Of a DNA stretch of 64,000 bases, positions 54,955 through 62,737 are shown one piece after another (position 1 is the stretch's first letter; each line of letters starts with the position of its first letter). The stretch comes from Shewanella sairae (GTDB taxonomy: Bacteria > Pseudomonadota > Gammaproteobacteria > Enterobacterales > Shewanellaceae). Location: contig NZ_JAKILT010000003.1 of the NCBI RefSeq assembly GCF_023283535.1, positions 1 to 64,000 on the forward strand, given 5' to 3'. The translations under genes were made by a program, and so were the position numbers. The notes under the pieces are model-generated. The model worked only from the letters and a program-made list of their open reading frames with translations, made no database searches and was not told the origin of the DNA.

Positions 54955-54980
54955 AAAAAGCCGCTCTTTAGCGGCTTTTT
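54955..54980 (+). terminator. Intrinsic terminator after dpaL
   Basis: AAAAAGCCGCT (54955-54965) pairs with AGCGGCTTTTT (54970-54980) over CTTT. Confidence 0.88.
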
Positions 54981-55089
54981 GTTTTTAAAAGATAGGCGTT
55001 TTCTAGGCTCTAGGACGCCACGCTTCGAGGACGGGCTAGGCCCACTAGGTACAGAAAAAGCCAAAAGCATCAACTGTTATTTCAGTTTT

Positions 55090-55160
55090 CTGTAGGTCGG
55101 CATTTATGCCGACAAATTCTTATATAAACCAAGCTTGATGGGCTAAAGCCCAACCTACAG
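55090..55160. repeat. REP/BIME-like repeat pair
   Basis: The 71-bp unit has inverted ends, CTGTAGGTCGG and CCAACCTACAG. Inside each end is a short hairpin, GTCGGCATTTATGCCGAC and GGGCTAAAGCCC. The GTAG start followed by a hairpin is the form of REP elements mobilised by RAYT transposases, here two in inverted orientation. It lies in the 361-bp gap after dpaL; CTAGG-rich sequence at 55013-55060 precedes it. Confidence 0.6.
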
Positions 55161-55258
55161 GAAAATACACTTTTAGTCTTAATCTTGCCTACTGATTCAA
55201 TTTTTATTACGCTAACCGTAAAGCGTATTTAATTTATTAAACAAAGCGGCGCAGCTAT

Positions 55259-55287
55259 AATTAAAGGCTGACTTGCAGCCTTTAATT
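55259..55287 (+). promoter_or_regulatory. 12-bp inverted repeat just before yeiH
   Basis: AATTAAAGGCTG (55259-55270) and CAGCCTTTAATT (55276-55287) are perfect arms around ACTTG. They end 9 bp before the ATG at 55297. The position suits an operator or an mRNA hairpin that hides the start. No classical ribosome-binding site is seen between it and the ATG. Confidence 0.45.
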
Positions 55288-55296
55288 ATTAATTTC

Positions 55297-56235
55297 ATGA
55301 CCAGCGAAAGCCCAAACAAAATCCATTTAGCACTATTTATCTTAGTTGGCTTACTTTGCCTAATGCCGATGGTATCGTCTCCAGTTGCGCTCATTTTAGG
55401 CTTTACGCTTGCCAGTATTGGTTGGGCTCCTGATCAAATTCACCTTGGTGCACTGACTAAGAAGTTATTGGCCTACTCTATCGTTGGTTTAGGCTTTGGT
55501 ATTCAATTAGATGCCGCCGTTAGTATCAGCTTACAAAACTTGCCACTCATTCTTGGTTCGATTGTATTAACGCTTGTTCTAGGCTTTGGCTTAACTAAGC
55601 TACTTAAGCTCGATGCAAAAACTGGCCATTTAGTTGCCTCAGGTACCGCGATTTGTGGCGGCAGTGCGATTGCGGCAGTTTCACCTGCCATTCGAGCTAA
55701 CAGCGAGCAAACCGCCGTAGCCTTAGCGACGGTATTTATTCTCAACTCGATTGCACTATTTGTATTTCCGGCTATCGGTCATGCGTTATCACTCAGCCAG
55801 CATGACTTTGGCGTGTGGAGCGCGATTGCGATTCACGACACTTCATCAGTTGTCGGTGCTGCCTCAGCCTACGGCAGCGAAGCATTGACAACAGCAACCA
55901 CCATTAAGCTTGCACGTGCGCTGTGGATTATCCCTATTGCGTTAATCAGCGCCATGCTGTTTAAAGGCAATAAGAACAAGATCGCTATCCCCTATTTTAT
56001 CGGTTTCTACTGCTTAGCCATTGCCATTGCTCATTGGCTACCTCAAGGGCAAGTGGTCTATGACGCAGTATTTGAAGTATCGAAGCGCTTATTAGTGGTG
56101 TGTCTGTTCTTGATTGGTGCGGGGATCACCATTAAGAAGATGAAATCAACTGGGCCTAAACCGCTGATTTTAGGTGTGCTACTGTGGGTTGCGATCGGCA
56201 CTAGTTCGCTGGCTTATATTTTGTTGCTGAACTAA
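55297..56235 (+). CDS. YeiH-family putative sulfate/sulfonate exporter
   Basis: A 312-residue inner-membrane protein of the YeiH (UPF0324, PSE) family with ~10 helices. Family motifs [44 protein letters not shown] and [17 protein letters not shown] are present. Members are linked to sulfur compounds such as sulfite, taurine or cysteate; the transported compound is unproven. The ATG at 55297 is chosen over TTG 55273, which falls inside the hairpin. Probably monocistronic. Confidence 0.85.
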   Translation: MTSESPNKIHLALFILVGLLCLMPMVSSPVALILGFTLASIGWAPDQIHLGALTKKLLAYSIVGLGFGIQLDAAVSISLQNLPLILGSIVLTLVLGFGLTKLLKLDAKTGHLVASGTAICGGSAIAAVSPAIRANSEQTAVALATVFILNSIALFVFPAIGHALSLSQHDFGVWSAIAIHDTSSVVGAASAYGSEALTTATTIKLARALWIIPIALISAMLFKGNKNKIAIPYFIGFYCLAIAIAHWLPQGQVVYDAVFEVSKRLLVVCLFLIGAGITIKKMKSTGPKPLILGVLLWVAIGTSSLAYILLLN

Positions 56236-56280
56236 CTTTCTAGCCAGCTTCAAAGCTATACATTCAGCTAAAAGCAGCCA

Positions 56281-56436
56281 TTATTGATGCTGCTTTTTGC
56301 TTATATGGCGCCAAATTAATAGTGATAACAAACAACTAAAAGCAACTAAATCAATTAACGCACGTGTAAGTCCGCTAGTTAGCAAAGAGGCGGCAATTAA
56401 CACTGCACAACACAATAATATTAGCCAGTTATTCAA
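56281..56436 (-). CDS. Small predicted membrane protein (51 residues)
   Basis: A short frame starting at TTG 56436 with a strong AGGGGAG ribosome-binding site 6 bp upstream. It reads MNNWLILLCCAVLIAAS, then a short polar turn, LVAFSCLLSLLIW and the basic tail RHISKKQHQ. Two hydrophobic segments of ~15-18 residues suggest a helical hairpin or two-pass membrane protein with a positive C-terminus. No homologue is known to me. The hydrophobic pattern and strong site favour a real gene, in the 345-bp gap between yeiH and the DJ-1 gene. Confidence 0.55.
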   Translation of the reverse strand: MNNWLILLCCAVLIAASLLTSGLTRALIDLVAFSCLLSLLIWRHISKKQHQ

Positions 56437-56580
56437 TGTAATCTCCCCTCTTAAACAGGCTGAATGAATGGCTATTATTGATGCTTACGCCGAATGCTGC
56501 CAAGATCCTTTATTACTAATAAATAGCATTATCTGATAAGGCTAGATGATTTACTTATATCAAGCTAACTTCTAAACGCT

Positions 56581-57294
56581 TTAACCAACCGCGTAAGGAT
56601 CATTATGCGGGTCATCATTCCATTGATATTCGGTTAAGGTTTGAATCCGCTTAGCCTCAGCCTCACCGTGCAGATGCTTAACCCAGAATAGCGCCGCATC
56701 CGTGCCAGCAGATACTCCTGATGACGTTAGAAACTTACCATCTAATACCCAACGCGCTTTGGGCTGCCACTGTGGGTTGGCATTTAGTGACCTCACCCAC
56801 TCAAAAGCCATTTTATTCGTAGTCGCTTTGCGACCATTAAGCACACAAGTCATTGCCAGCAATGCCGTGCCGGTACAAATAGTGAATACGTGTTGACTGC
56901 GCGCCACTTGCGCTAGCAGCCATTGGCTTAATGAGCTATCGCTGACCAACTTACGCGTACCTAAGCCACCTGGAATAACCAGTAAGTCACAGTCATAGGT
57001 ATTTGTGGTTAAGCAATCAGCAACCACTCTTGGACCTTGATAGCTGCGAACAATTTCCTTCGCCGCCACTAGCTTAATCTCGGTATTTGGCATATGACCT
57101 AACATCTCTACCGGGCCGTGCAGATCTAAGGTTTCATAGTCATCAAAAACCAACGCTAGGACGCGGTATTTACCTTGAGTAAACGGCGTTTCACTGCTGA
57201 CTGGCGGTGAAATCGTTTTAGCCTGAAGCATTGGCGTCATGGCGCCGCCCGCCATTAAGAGTGAAGCTCCCTTTATAAATTGTCTACGTTGCAT
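56581..57294 (-). CDS. Tat-exported DJ-1/PfpI-family protein
   Basis: A 237-residue protein. The N-terminus MQRRQFIKGASLLMAGGAM is a twin-arginine signal, cleaved near LQA|KT. The DJ-1/PfpI domain (~42-215) has the family strand LALVFDDYETLDLHGPVEML and the nucleophile elbow IPGGLGTRK, with the Cys in TICTGTALLA (~140). Members include cyclohexyl isocyanide hydratase, glyoxalase-like enzymes and regulators. Here the periplasmic destination is unusual for the family. The reaction is unknown. Confidence 0.82.
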   Translation of the reverse strand: MQRRQFIKGASLLMAGGAMTPMLQAKTISPPVSSETPFTQGKYRVLALVFDDYETLDLHGPVEMLGHMPNTEIKLVAAKEIVRSYQGPRVVADCLTTNTYDCDLLVIPGGLGTRKLVSDSSLSQWLLAQVARSQHVFTICTGTALLAMTCVLNGRKATTNKMAFEWVRSLNANPQWQPKARWVLDGKFLTSSGVSAGTDAALFWVKHLHGEAEAKRIQTLTEYQWNDDPHNDPYAVG

Positions 57295-57484
57295 GTTTCA
57301 TCCCCATCAATATTAATACGAGGGTTTAGTCAGACCAATTTATAATTAATTCAATGATTAGCGCTATAAAAACAAAATCGTTCATCAAAATAAGAGACAG
57401 TTCAAACTCTGCCTTTTAATGGGATCTTATACCGCTGCTACAGTTGCCAGAATTATGGATATTAAGCCTGTCGTTAGACAACAA

Positions 57485-57508
57485 AAAAGCGCCTAGTGAG
57501 GCGCTTTT
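57485..57508. terminator. Intrinsic terminator after the HD-GYP gene
   Basis: AAAAGCGCC (57485-57493) and GGCGCTTTT (57500-57508) pair over TAGTGA. On the minus strand it lies 18 bp past the HD-GYP stop. Confidence 0.83.
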
Positions 57509-57525
57509 AAAGCATTAAACAAATA

Positions 57526-58749
57526 CTAATAAAACGGAGTCGGATCGATTTCTAAGCTGCTTGGTGATACACCTTTTTCGATATGAAATGATGAGCGGCT
57601 TAAATCAACAATCTCGACCTTGGTATAGCATTTGTGCTTCACAGAATAAAAGCACTTAACTTTAGGATGCAAAGCATCGTGCCCCTTAGACTCCCAGACA
57701 ATACCTATACGCCCATCAGATAAGAGTACCAATGATCCAGCCGGATAAACACCAATACAACGAATAAAGTCATACACTAGTTTTTGGTCTAGATGAAATG
57801 GGGTTAGACTAATTAGGATCTTAAACGCAGCAGCTGGACTCATCGCCTCTTTGTAACAGCGAGTCGCTGTTAAAGCATCAAAGATATCAACGATACAACT
57901 CATGCGCCCATGAAGCGGAATTTCATCGCCCTTAAGCCCTAAAGGATAGCCTTTACCGTCAAGCTTCTCGTGATGCATCAAACTGATGTCTTTGCTAATT
58001 TGCGATAAGCCTTTGCTCTGTTCCATGATCTCAACAGCATATGTTTGATGCAGCTTAACGTGCTCAAATTCTTCGGCCGTGAGCTTACTTGGCTTGTTCA
58101 AAATATCGCTATCAATTTTGATCTTACCAATATCATGCAATATTCCGCCAATAGCCAACTGCCTTAGCATGTCAGTATCAAAGTCTAAATAACGGCCAAA
58201 AGTCACCAGCAAAAACGCAACATTGATTGAATGCTCTAGCAAATAAGCATCTTTTGAGCGCAATGCAGAAACGCATTTGAGAGCATCAGCATCAAGCATC
58301 ACCGATTCAATCATATTGTCAGCCAGCGCAGCAAAAGGTTCTACTTCAACCGCTTTACCTTCAAAGGTTTCTGACAACACTTTTTGAATAAGATCTTTGG
58401 CTTCTATGATAAGTTGTTGTGCTTTTTTCTGGGTTGCAGTGCGATCAACTTTAGATTTATTTGCCAATGGCTTAACTTTCGAACTAGCAACCTCTGTCGT
58501 TGTAACCTTTGTTGCTACAACGCCTTGCCGACCAAAGCCTAATTCAGGCAATGAGCGTTCGCCATTTACCCATACATGCGTAATGCCGTTTTGATGCAGC
58601 TTTAATATCGCTTCAGTACTGCGGATTTGCCCTGCATTTGCAATATTGACTTTGCTTTTGTTTTTGTCGATAGCCTCGACAAACATACCCACTTTTAATT
58701 GCGAAACTGGGATCTTAATTACATTGCTCAATTCTAGTGAATCACCCAT
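57526..58749 (-). CDS. HD-GYP cyclic-di-GMP phosphodiesterase
   Basis: A 407-residue protein with an N-terminal DUF3391 domain (~5-130, VIKIPVSQLKVGMFVEAID) and an HD-GYP domain (~145-340). The HD pair is in LRQLAIGGILHDIGKIKI (HD ~210), with HHEKLDGKGYP (~258-268) supplying the HHE and GYP motifs and DIFDALTATRCYKE (~288) following. The signature residues are all present, so degradation of cyclic-di-GMP is likely, affecting motility and biofilm. The C-terminal ~60 residues are basic with unknown role. It stands alone. Confidence 0.92.
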   Translation of the reverse strand: MGDSLELSNVIKIPVSQLKVGMFVEAIDKNKSKVNIANAGQIRSTEAILKLHQNGITHVWVNGERSLPELGFGRQGVVATKVTTTEVASSKVKPLANKSKVDRTATQKKAQQLIIEAKDLIQKVLSETFEGKAVEVEPFAALADNMIESVMLDADALKCVSALRSKDAYLLEHSINVAFLLVTFGRYLDFDTDMLRQLAIGGILHDIGKIKIDSDILNKPSKLTAEEFEHVKLHQTYAVEIMEQSKGLSQISKDISLMHHEKLDGKGYPLGLKGDEIPLHGRMSCIVDIFDALTATRCYKEAMSPAAAFKILISLTPFHLDQKLVYDFIRCIGVYPAGSLVLLSDGRIGIVWESKGHDALHPKVKCFYSVKHKCYTKVEIVDLSRSSFHIEKGVSPSSLEIDPTPFY

Positions 58750-59082
58750 TATCTCTGAGGTCCCCGGATGATTTAGTCATAAATACAGCACCTAAACGAT
58801 ACTGTACCCATCGCAGTTTGTTGATGTTGTGACTCAGATAACACCGAATCCACCTCTTATTTTCCTGCGACAAGGAAGCCATTCTATTCCCAGAATTGTT
58901 AAATCACCACACTCAAAGTTAATTAATGGCAATTAATGCAACTCAAAATTGACCAAGTGTTTAAAAAGGCTACATTTACTCAACTGCTAAAGTAAAAATA
59001 CTTAATACTGTTTTGCGCAAATTGAGCGCGCTCAGCCTATTTAGCTGCATAAGCCGCGTCTATTCAAGCCCAATAACCACAT
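58750..59082. other. Gap between the HD-GYP gene and the transporter operon
   Basis: About 330 bp. The HD-GYP promoter should be within 58750-58900. I see no other gene, repeat or terminator in it. Confidence 0.4.
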
Positions 59083-59112
59083 AAAAAACGAGCCTAATTA
59101 GGCGCGTTTTTT
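59083..59112 (-). terminator. Terminator of the ECF transporter operon
   Basis: AAAAAACG (59083-59090) and CGTTTTTT (59105-59112) enclose the palindrome GCCTAATTAGGC (59092-59103). The stop codon of the last gene lies inside the stem. On the minus strand a six-T run follows. Confidence 0.83.
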
Positions 59113-59310
59113 ATGACATTGAAAGCTAGTTGGTTGCCAACGGCGATACATGCAGTTGTAGCAAGAGCGATGCACATTATCGGTATGCTCATCCTCATCG
59201 TCACTAAGAAAAACATCACAGTGAGCCGCAGCCTCCCGGGCTGGCGCATAATCCTCAACCCCGTATTTAAATAGCCATAAATGACCAGCTTGATTAAACC
59301 ATTGCAGCAT
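59098..59310 (-). CDS. Small Cys-rich protein
   Basis: A 70-residue protein, last gene of the operon. It has Cys in AAHCDVF, RSCYNCMYR and FQCHKKRA plus several His, a pattern that suggests a zinc or iron site (C-x2-C pair), and an acidic stretch DDEDEHTD. The ATG at 59310 follows GGAGAG and lies 11 bp past the stop of the TiaS-like gene. I do not recognise a family. A role as metal chaperone is possible but unproven. Confidence 0.65.
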   Translation of the reverse strand: MLQWFNQAGHLWLFKYGVEDYAPAREAAAHCDVFLSDDEDEHTDNVHRSCYNCMYRRWQPTSFQCHKKRA

Positions 59311-59320
59311 GATCTCTCCG

Positions 59321-60079
59321 TTAATATGGCTTAAGTTGCTGTTGAGTAGCATTACGCCACAGCCCTTGCTCTGAACTCACTAACAACGCGAATTGGTGTT
59401 GAGTAAACACCGCTTTTATCTTGCCTTTAAGCGTTAGCAATTGGTCGTTAGCCAACTTTTCACCGTCAATCGAGATCACCGCTTGCAAACCTGTTAGTGC
59501 TAACGCCTCGGCAACAGTGACTTCGATGACTTTAGTTTCATCGGCTTGTTGCCCTAACTGTAGTTGCCCTTTTACCCGGCCATCTTGACCACTTAAGCGC
59601 AAACCTAAGCCTGCGACGGCTCCAATAACACCTTGACCAGTGCCACCATGTTCCGACAGGTCGATACCCAGTTCTGCAGCCAAAGCATAAGCCTGCTCTT
59701 TAGTCTTAACTTCCACTTTGGCTTGTTGCCCAAAGCTGATCAGTCGCTCAACATCATAATCTGAGGCTAAATCCAATATGGCTAATCCCGGATCCGAAGC
59801 TGGAGCAGATTCTTGCTTTAAATGGGTAATACAGATGGCTTTAATCTCAGCAAAATCGAGATCAGTATCAACTTGAAAACACATCGCACTATTATGCGAG
59901 GTATAAGGGATATCAGGGTGTACGAATAACTGATGACGCGTAACAAATCGCGTTATTGCTGGGCGTGCGTCTTGTGGCTCTCGTGGAGCCAGTTTCGCTG
60001 CAATCTCTTCAGCAATTTCGCCAGTACCTTTGGTGCCAATATCGTCAGTGTCATCAATGCAGATCAACCAAGCTTTCAT
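59321..60079 (-). CDS. TiaS-like protein of unknown function
   Basis: A 252-residue soluble protein. The start WLICIDDTDDIGTKGTGEIAEEIA resembles the N-terminal domain of archaeal TiaS (tRNA-Ile agmatinylcytidine synthase, COG1571), with the acidic IDDTDD motif. GGTGQGVIGAVAGLGLRLSGQDGR (~145-168) fits a small glycine-rich nucleotide-binding site. It is half the length of TiaS and lacks the C-terminal parts, so it is not TiaS itself. It lies in an ECF transporter operon, so modification of the imported compound or of a cofactor is an inference. AAGGG precedes the ATG. Confidence 0.68.
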   Translation of the reverse strand: MKAWLICIDDTDDIGTKGTGEIAEEIAAKLAPREPQDARPAITRFVTRHQLFVHPDIPYTSHNSAMCFQVDTDLDFAEIKAICITHLKQESAPASDPGLAILDLASDYDVERLISFGQQAKVEVKTKEQAYALAAELGIDLSEHGGTGQGVIGAVAGLGLRLSGQDGRVKGQLQLGQQADETKVIEVTVAEALALTGLQAVISIDGEKLANDQLLTLKGKIKAVFTQHQFALLVSSEQGLWRNATQQQLKPY

Positions 60080-60161
60080 CTAAAACCCTTATTGTTATGT
60101 TGTCGTGGCGAGCCAATTGTTCACCACGCAAATCTGTTTGTTAATCTTGTTTGTTAACCTG

Positions 60162-60698
60162 TTAATCAGGCTTTTTTGGCAATAAATCGTGGGCGTGCAA
60201 TCGCCGTAATACGGTAGGGATCAACAGCGCTGCCGCAACTGCAAATGCGCCGCCTTGTATAAAACTTAGGCCAAATTCTGCTAGCGCGACTTGACTACTC
60301 ATTCCTACTAATAAATTGCTTATTAAGCCTTTGCCCGCCCAAGCTAAGCAGCCGATTAGTGCCAATACAATAGTCCGCCAACGTAAACTAAATGCGCCAG
60401 CCATAAACAGTAGCGCTAAATCCATTGCCATTGCAGGCAAGCCAAACTTAAGCAAAATCATTGGTCCGCCTTTGCCAACGCTTAGCATCATGGCAACTAA
60501 GCCCGCTAATAGGCCGCAAGCTGTCATCGCGCCAACACGATTCACGACTCCGTAGCAAATAAGGTAGAAAAAGGTCATCAAAAACATCGAATGACCACTC
60601 AAGCCAAGCTTGAGTCGTAACATACTTTTTAAAACCACCAGTAAGGTGGCGCAAAAGCCAATAAATAACGCATCTTGTAAATCGAATGGAGACTTCAT
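60162..60698 (-). CDS. ECF-transporter S-component-like membrane protein
   Basis: A 178-residue protein with five to six helices (DALFIGFCATLLVVLKSMLRL, MFLMTFFYLICYGVVNRVG, ACGLLAGLVAMMLSV and others). Size, position and lack of other motifs fit the substrate-binding S component of an energy-coupling factor importer. Its ATG overlaps the ecfT stop by 4 bp. The substrate specificity cannot be read from the sequence; candidates for ECF systems are vitamins and transition metals. Confidence 0.68.
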   Translation of the reverse strand: MKSPFDLQDALFIGFCATLLVVLKSMLRLKLGLSGHSMFLMTFFYLICYGVVNRVGAMTACGLLAGLVAMMLSVGKGGPMILLKFGLPAMAMDLALLFMAGAFSLRWRTIVLALIGCLAWAGKGLISNLLVGMSSQVALAEFGLSFIQGGAFAVAAALLIPTVLRRLHAHDLLPKKPD

Positions 60699-61366
60699 TC
60701 TTCCTCTCTTTTAGCAGGCCAATGTGTTGGTTTACTCACACAGCCAAAATGGCGCAGCTTGGCAGCTGTTGCCATCTGCTTTGATAACTTAAGTAGTTGA
60801 ATTAACACCGGCAGCACAACGCAGTAGATTAGCTCAGGCCAGTTTTTGGGGTTACGCAATGCCTTAGGTGTAATGTTGGCGCCCCGTAAACATTGAATGG
60901 CATAAATTTCTTTGGTTTCTTGCAGCATGTACGGCAATAATCCAATTGAGGCGGCAATCACAAATGCCCACTTGGCGGGTAAGCCCCAACTGAGTACTTC
61001 GCCTATTCGCTCAGGCTTTTGCGTTGCAGACAACCACCAGCCGGGCAGTAAAGCTAAGAACACGCGCAATACGACTATCACGCCTTCGAGCATTTGCCCT
61101 TCGCCGTGGATCAGGTAATAAAGCGGCAAGGTGAGCGCTAATTGTGCTACGCCTAAGCGCAGTAACGCTGAGATTTTATTTTTCAGATAGACGCCATGAA
61201 TAACCAGCAAGGCGTCAACTAAGATCAGCCAGCCTAACGCGCTATTGGGCAAGAAAAATGCGCCACTCGATAGCACTAAACTCAGCAGTAGCGCCAAGGC
61301 GCAATACTGGGTGGCACTAATGCGAAAGACTGCCATTTTGCTTGCTTTACGCCCGTTGACCAACAT
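60695..61366 (-). CDS. ECF-transporter transmembrane component EcfT
   Basis: A 223-residue membrane protein with ~5 helices and the T-component cytoplasmic helical motifs, visible as YAIQCLRGANITPKALRNP (~138-156) and the second A-R-G-like motif KLRHFG (~203). EcfT couples the ATPase pair to the S component. The ATG at 61366 overlaps the ATPase gene by 20 bp; an alternative ATG at 61336 avoids the overlap. Gene order and overlap make a single transport complex with its neighbours. Confidence 0.78.
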   Translation of the reverse strand: MLVNGRKASKMAVFRISATQYCALALLLSLVLSSGAFFLPNSALGWLILVDALLVIHGVYLKNKISALLRLGVAQLALTLPLYYLIHGEGQMLEGVIVVLRVFLALLPGWWLSATQKPERIGEVLSWGLPAKWAFVIAASIGLLPYMLQETKEIYAIQCLRGANITPKALRNPKNWPELIYCVVLPVLIQLLKLSKQMATAAKLRHFGCVSKPTHWPAKREEE

Positions 61367-62720
61367 TTACTTGCTCTGTTATTTGTGCGCCATCACCTAG
61401 GTGACCATTTTCAATGAACCAGTAACGGTCAACAGCTAAAAATGGCAAACCACGATGACTCGTCAGTAAGATGCCACAACCTTGCGCACTCAATTGCAGT
61501 AAAATTTGCACCACCTTGGCCACATGATATTTGTCTAAACCCGCAAAAGGATCATCGAGTAATAACAGCTTTGGCTGCATACAAACTAATGAAGCCAAAG
61601 CAATAATATGTTGCTGGCCATAAGACAATTTGTGCGGAGAGCTATCGGCAAGTTTCAGCAAATCAAGTTCTGTGAGGATCTGCTCTGCTCGTGCCAGCGG
61701 TAATTTGAAACGCTTTAAACTAAATTGCAGCTCAGTTAATACGGTTTGCTCGAACAGTTGTCGATTAGGTCGCTGCATTAACAAGCCTAAGTCACTGCCA
61801 TAAATCCCCAGTTTTGGGCGTTTATCCATTACCGTTATCGGCAAATTAGCAATATTGGCTTGAATGCCAGCTAAGGTTTTCAATAAGCTACTTTTACCGG
61901 CGCCGTTATCGCCTACTAGGGCCACAATCTCACCACGGTGTAGCGATAACTCTTGCTCACAATCAAACAGTGGTTCTTGGTCGGTAAAACGAAATTGATG
62001 CGGCGCGATATTCACTAGGCATTCGCGAACATGAGGTTTACTACTCGGTCTGATATTAACCAGATCGGCTGTCGTCTGAGCCTGTTGGTGCTGCCCAGCT
62101 CTAAGCTTGCCGCCTTCAAGTAACCAGAGGTAATCAACTAACTCAGCGAAAGCACTTGGGTTATGCTCAACCATCACTATCGCCACGCCATCCTCTAGCA
62201 AGGATTTTAATACGCCGTTGAGCTCTTTGACACCATTATCATCAAGCTGTGCCCAAGGCTCATCAAGTAGTAATAAAGAGGGGCTAAACACCAGTTGCGC
62301 AGCCATCATTAAACGATATTTCTGCCCGAGAGATAACACCTCAACTGGCGTATCTAAGCTGGTATATAAACCAACTCGGCGTAATGATTGCTGTACTTTT
62401 CCCACCATCAAATCAGCAGCAATGCCCAGATTTTCTAGTGCAAACGCAATTTCAGCCCCAACACTTTGACGTAAAACTTGAGCATTAGGATCTTGCATCA
62501 CTAAACCAACCAATAATGATGGGGCACGATAAACGTTCCCTTCATAGGGTCGGCACTGCTCGCCAGCCAAGATGTGCAACAAGCTCGACTTACCTGAGCC
62601 TGTTGCACCATTAATACAATGGCATTCACCACGATTAATCACCAAATTAAGATCGTCCAAGATCTCACTTTGGTGCGATCCATAGCCGAAATGAATCCCT
62701 TCTAATGCTATGATTTTCAT
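61347..62720 (-). CDS. Fused double ABC ATPase (EcfA-A' type)
   Basis: A 457-residue ATPase of two ABC domains in one chain, where many ECF systems use two proteins. Half 1: Walker A NGATGSGKS (~38-46), signature EVLSLGQKYRL (~132), Walker B LLLLDEPW (~158). Half 2: Walker A GDNGAGKSSL (~272), signature KLSYGQQHI (~366) and Walker B LLLLDDPF (~390), where the catalytic Glu is Asp. GGGAAGAG precedes the ATG. The gene begins 17 bp after the TonB receptor stop, so uptake through the outer and inner membranes is encoded in one operon. Confidence 0.88.
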   Translation of the reverse strand: MKIIALEGIHFGYGSHQSEILDDLNLVINRGECHCINGATGSGKSSLLHILAGEQCRPYEGNVYRAPSLLVGLVMQDPNAQVLRQSVGAEIAFALENLGIAADLMVGKVQQSLRRVGLYTSLDTPVEVLSLGQKYRLMMAAQLVFSPSLLLLDEPWAQLDDNGVKELNGVLKSLLEDGVAIVMVEHNPSAFAELVDYLWLLEGGKLRAGQHQQAQTTADLVNIRPSSKPHVRECLVNIAPHQFRFTDQEPLFDCEQELSLHRGEIVALVGDNGAGKSSLLKTLAGIQANIANLPITVMDKRPKLGIYGSDLGLLMQRPNRQLFEQTVLTELQFSLKRFKLPLARAEQILTELDLLKLADSSPHKLSYGQQHIIALASLVCMQPKLLLLDDPFAGLDKYHVAKVVQILLQLSAQGCGILLTSHRGLPFLAVDRYWFIENGHLGDGAQITEQVNVGQRA

Positions 62721-62737
62721 ACTCTTCCCCGAAAGCT

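Noticed and set aside
59321-60079. A true tRNA-Ile agmatinylcytidine synthase
   Set aside because: Only the N-terminal style is shared, length is about half, and bacteria use TilS for this job.
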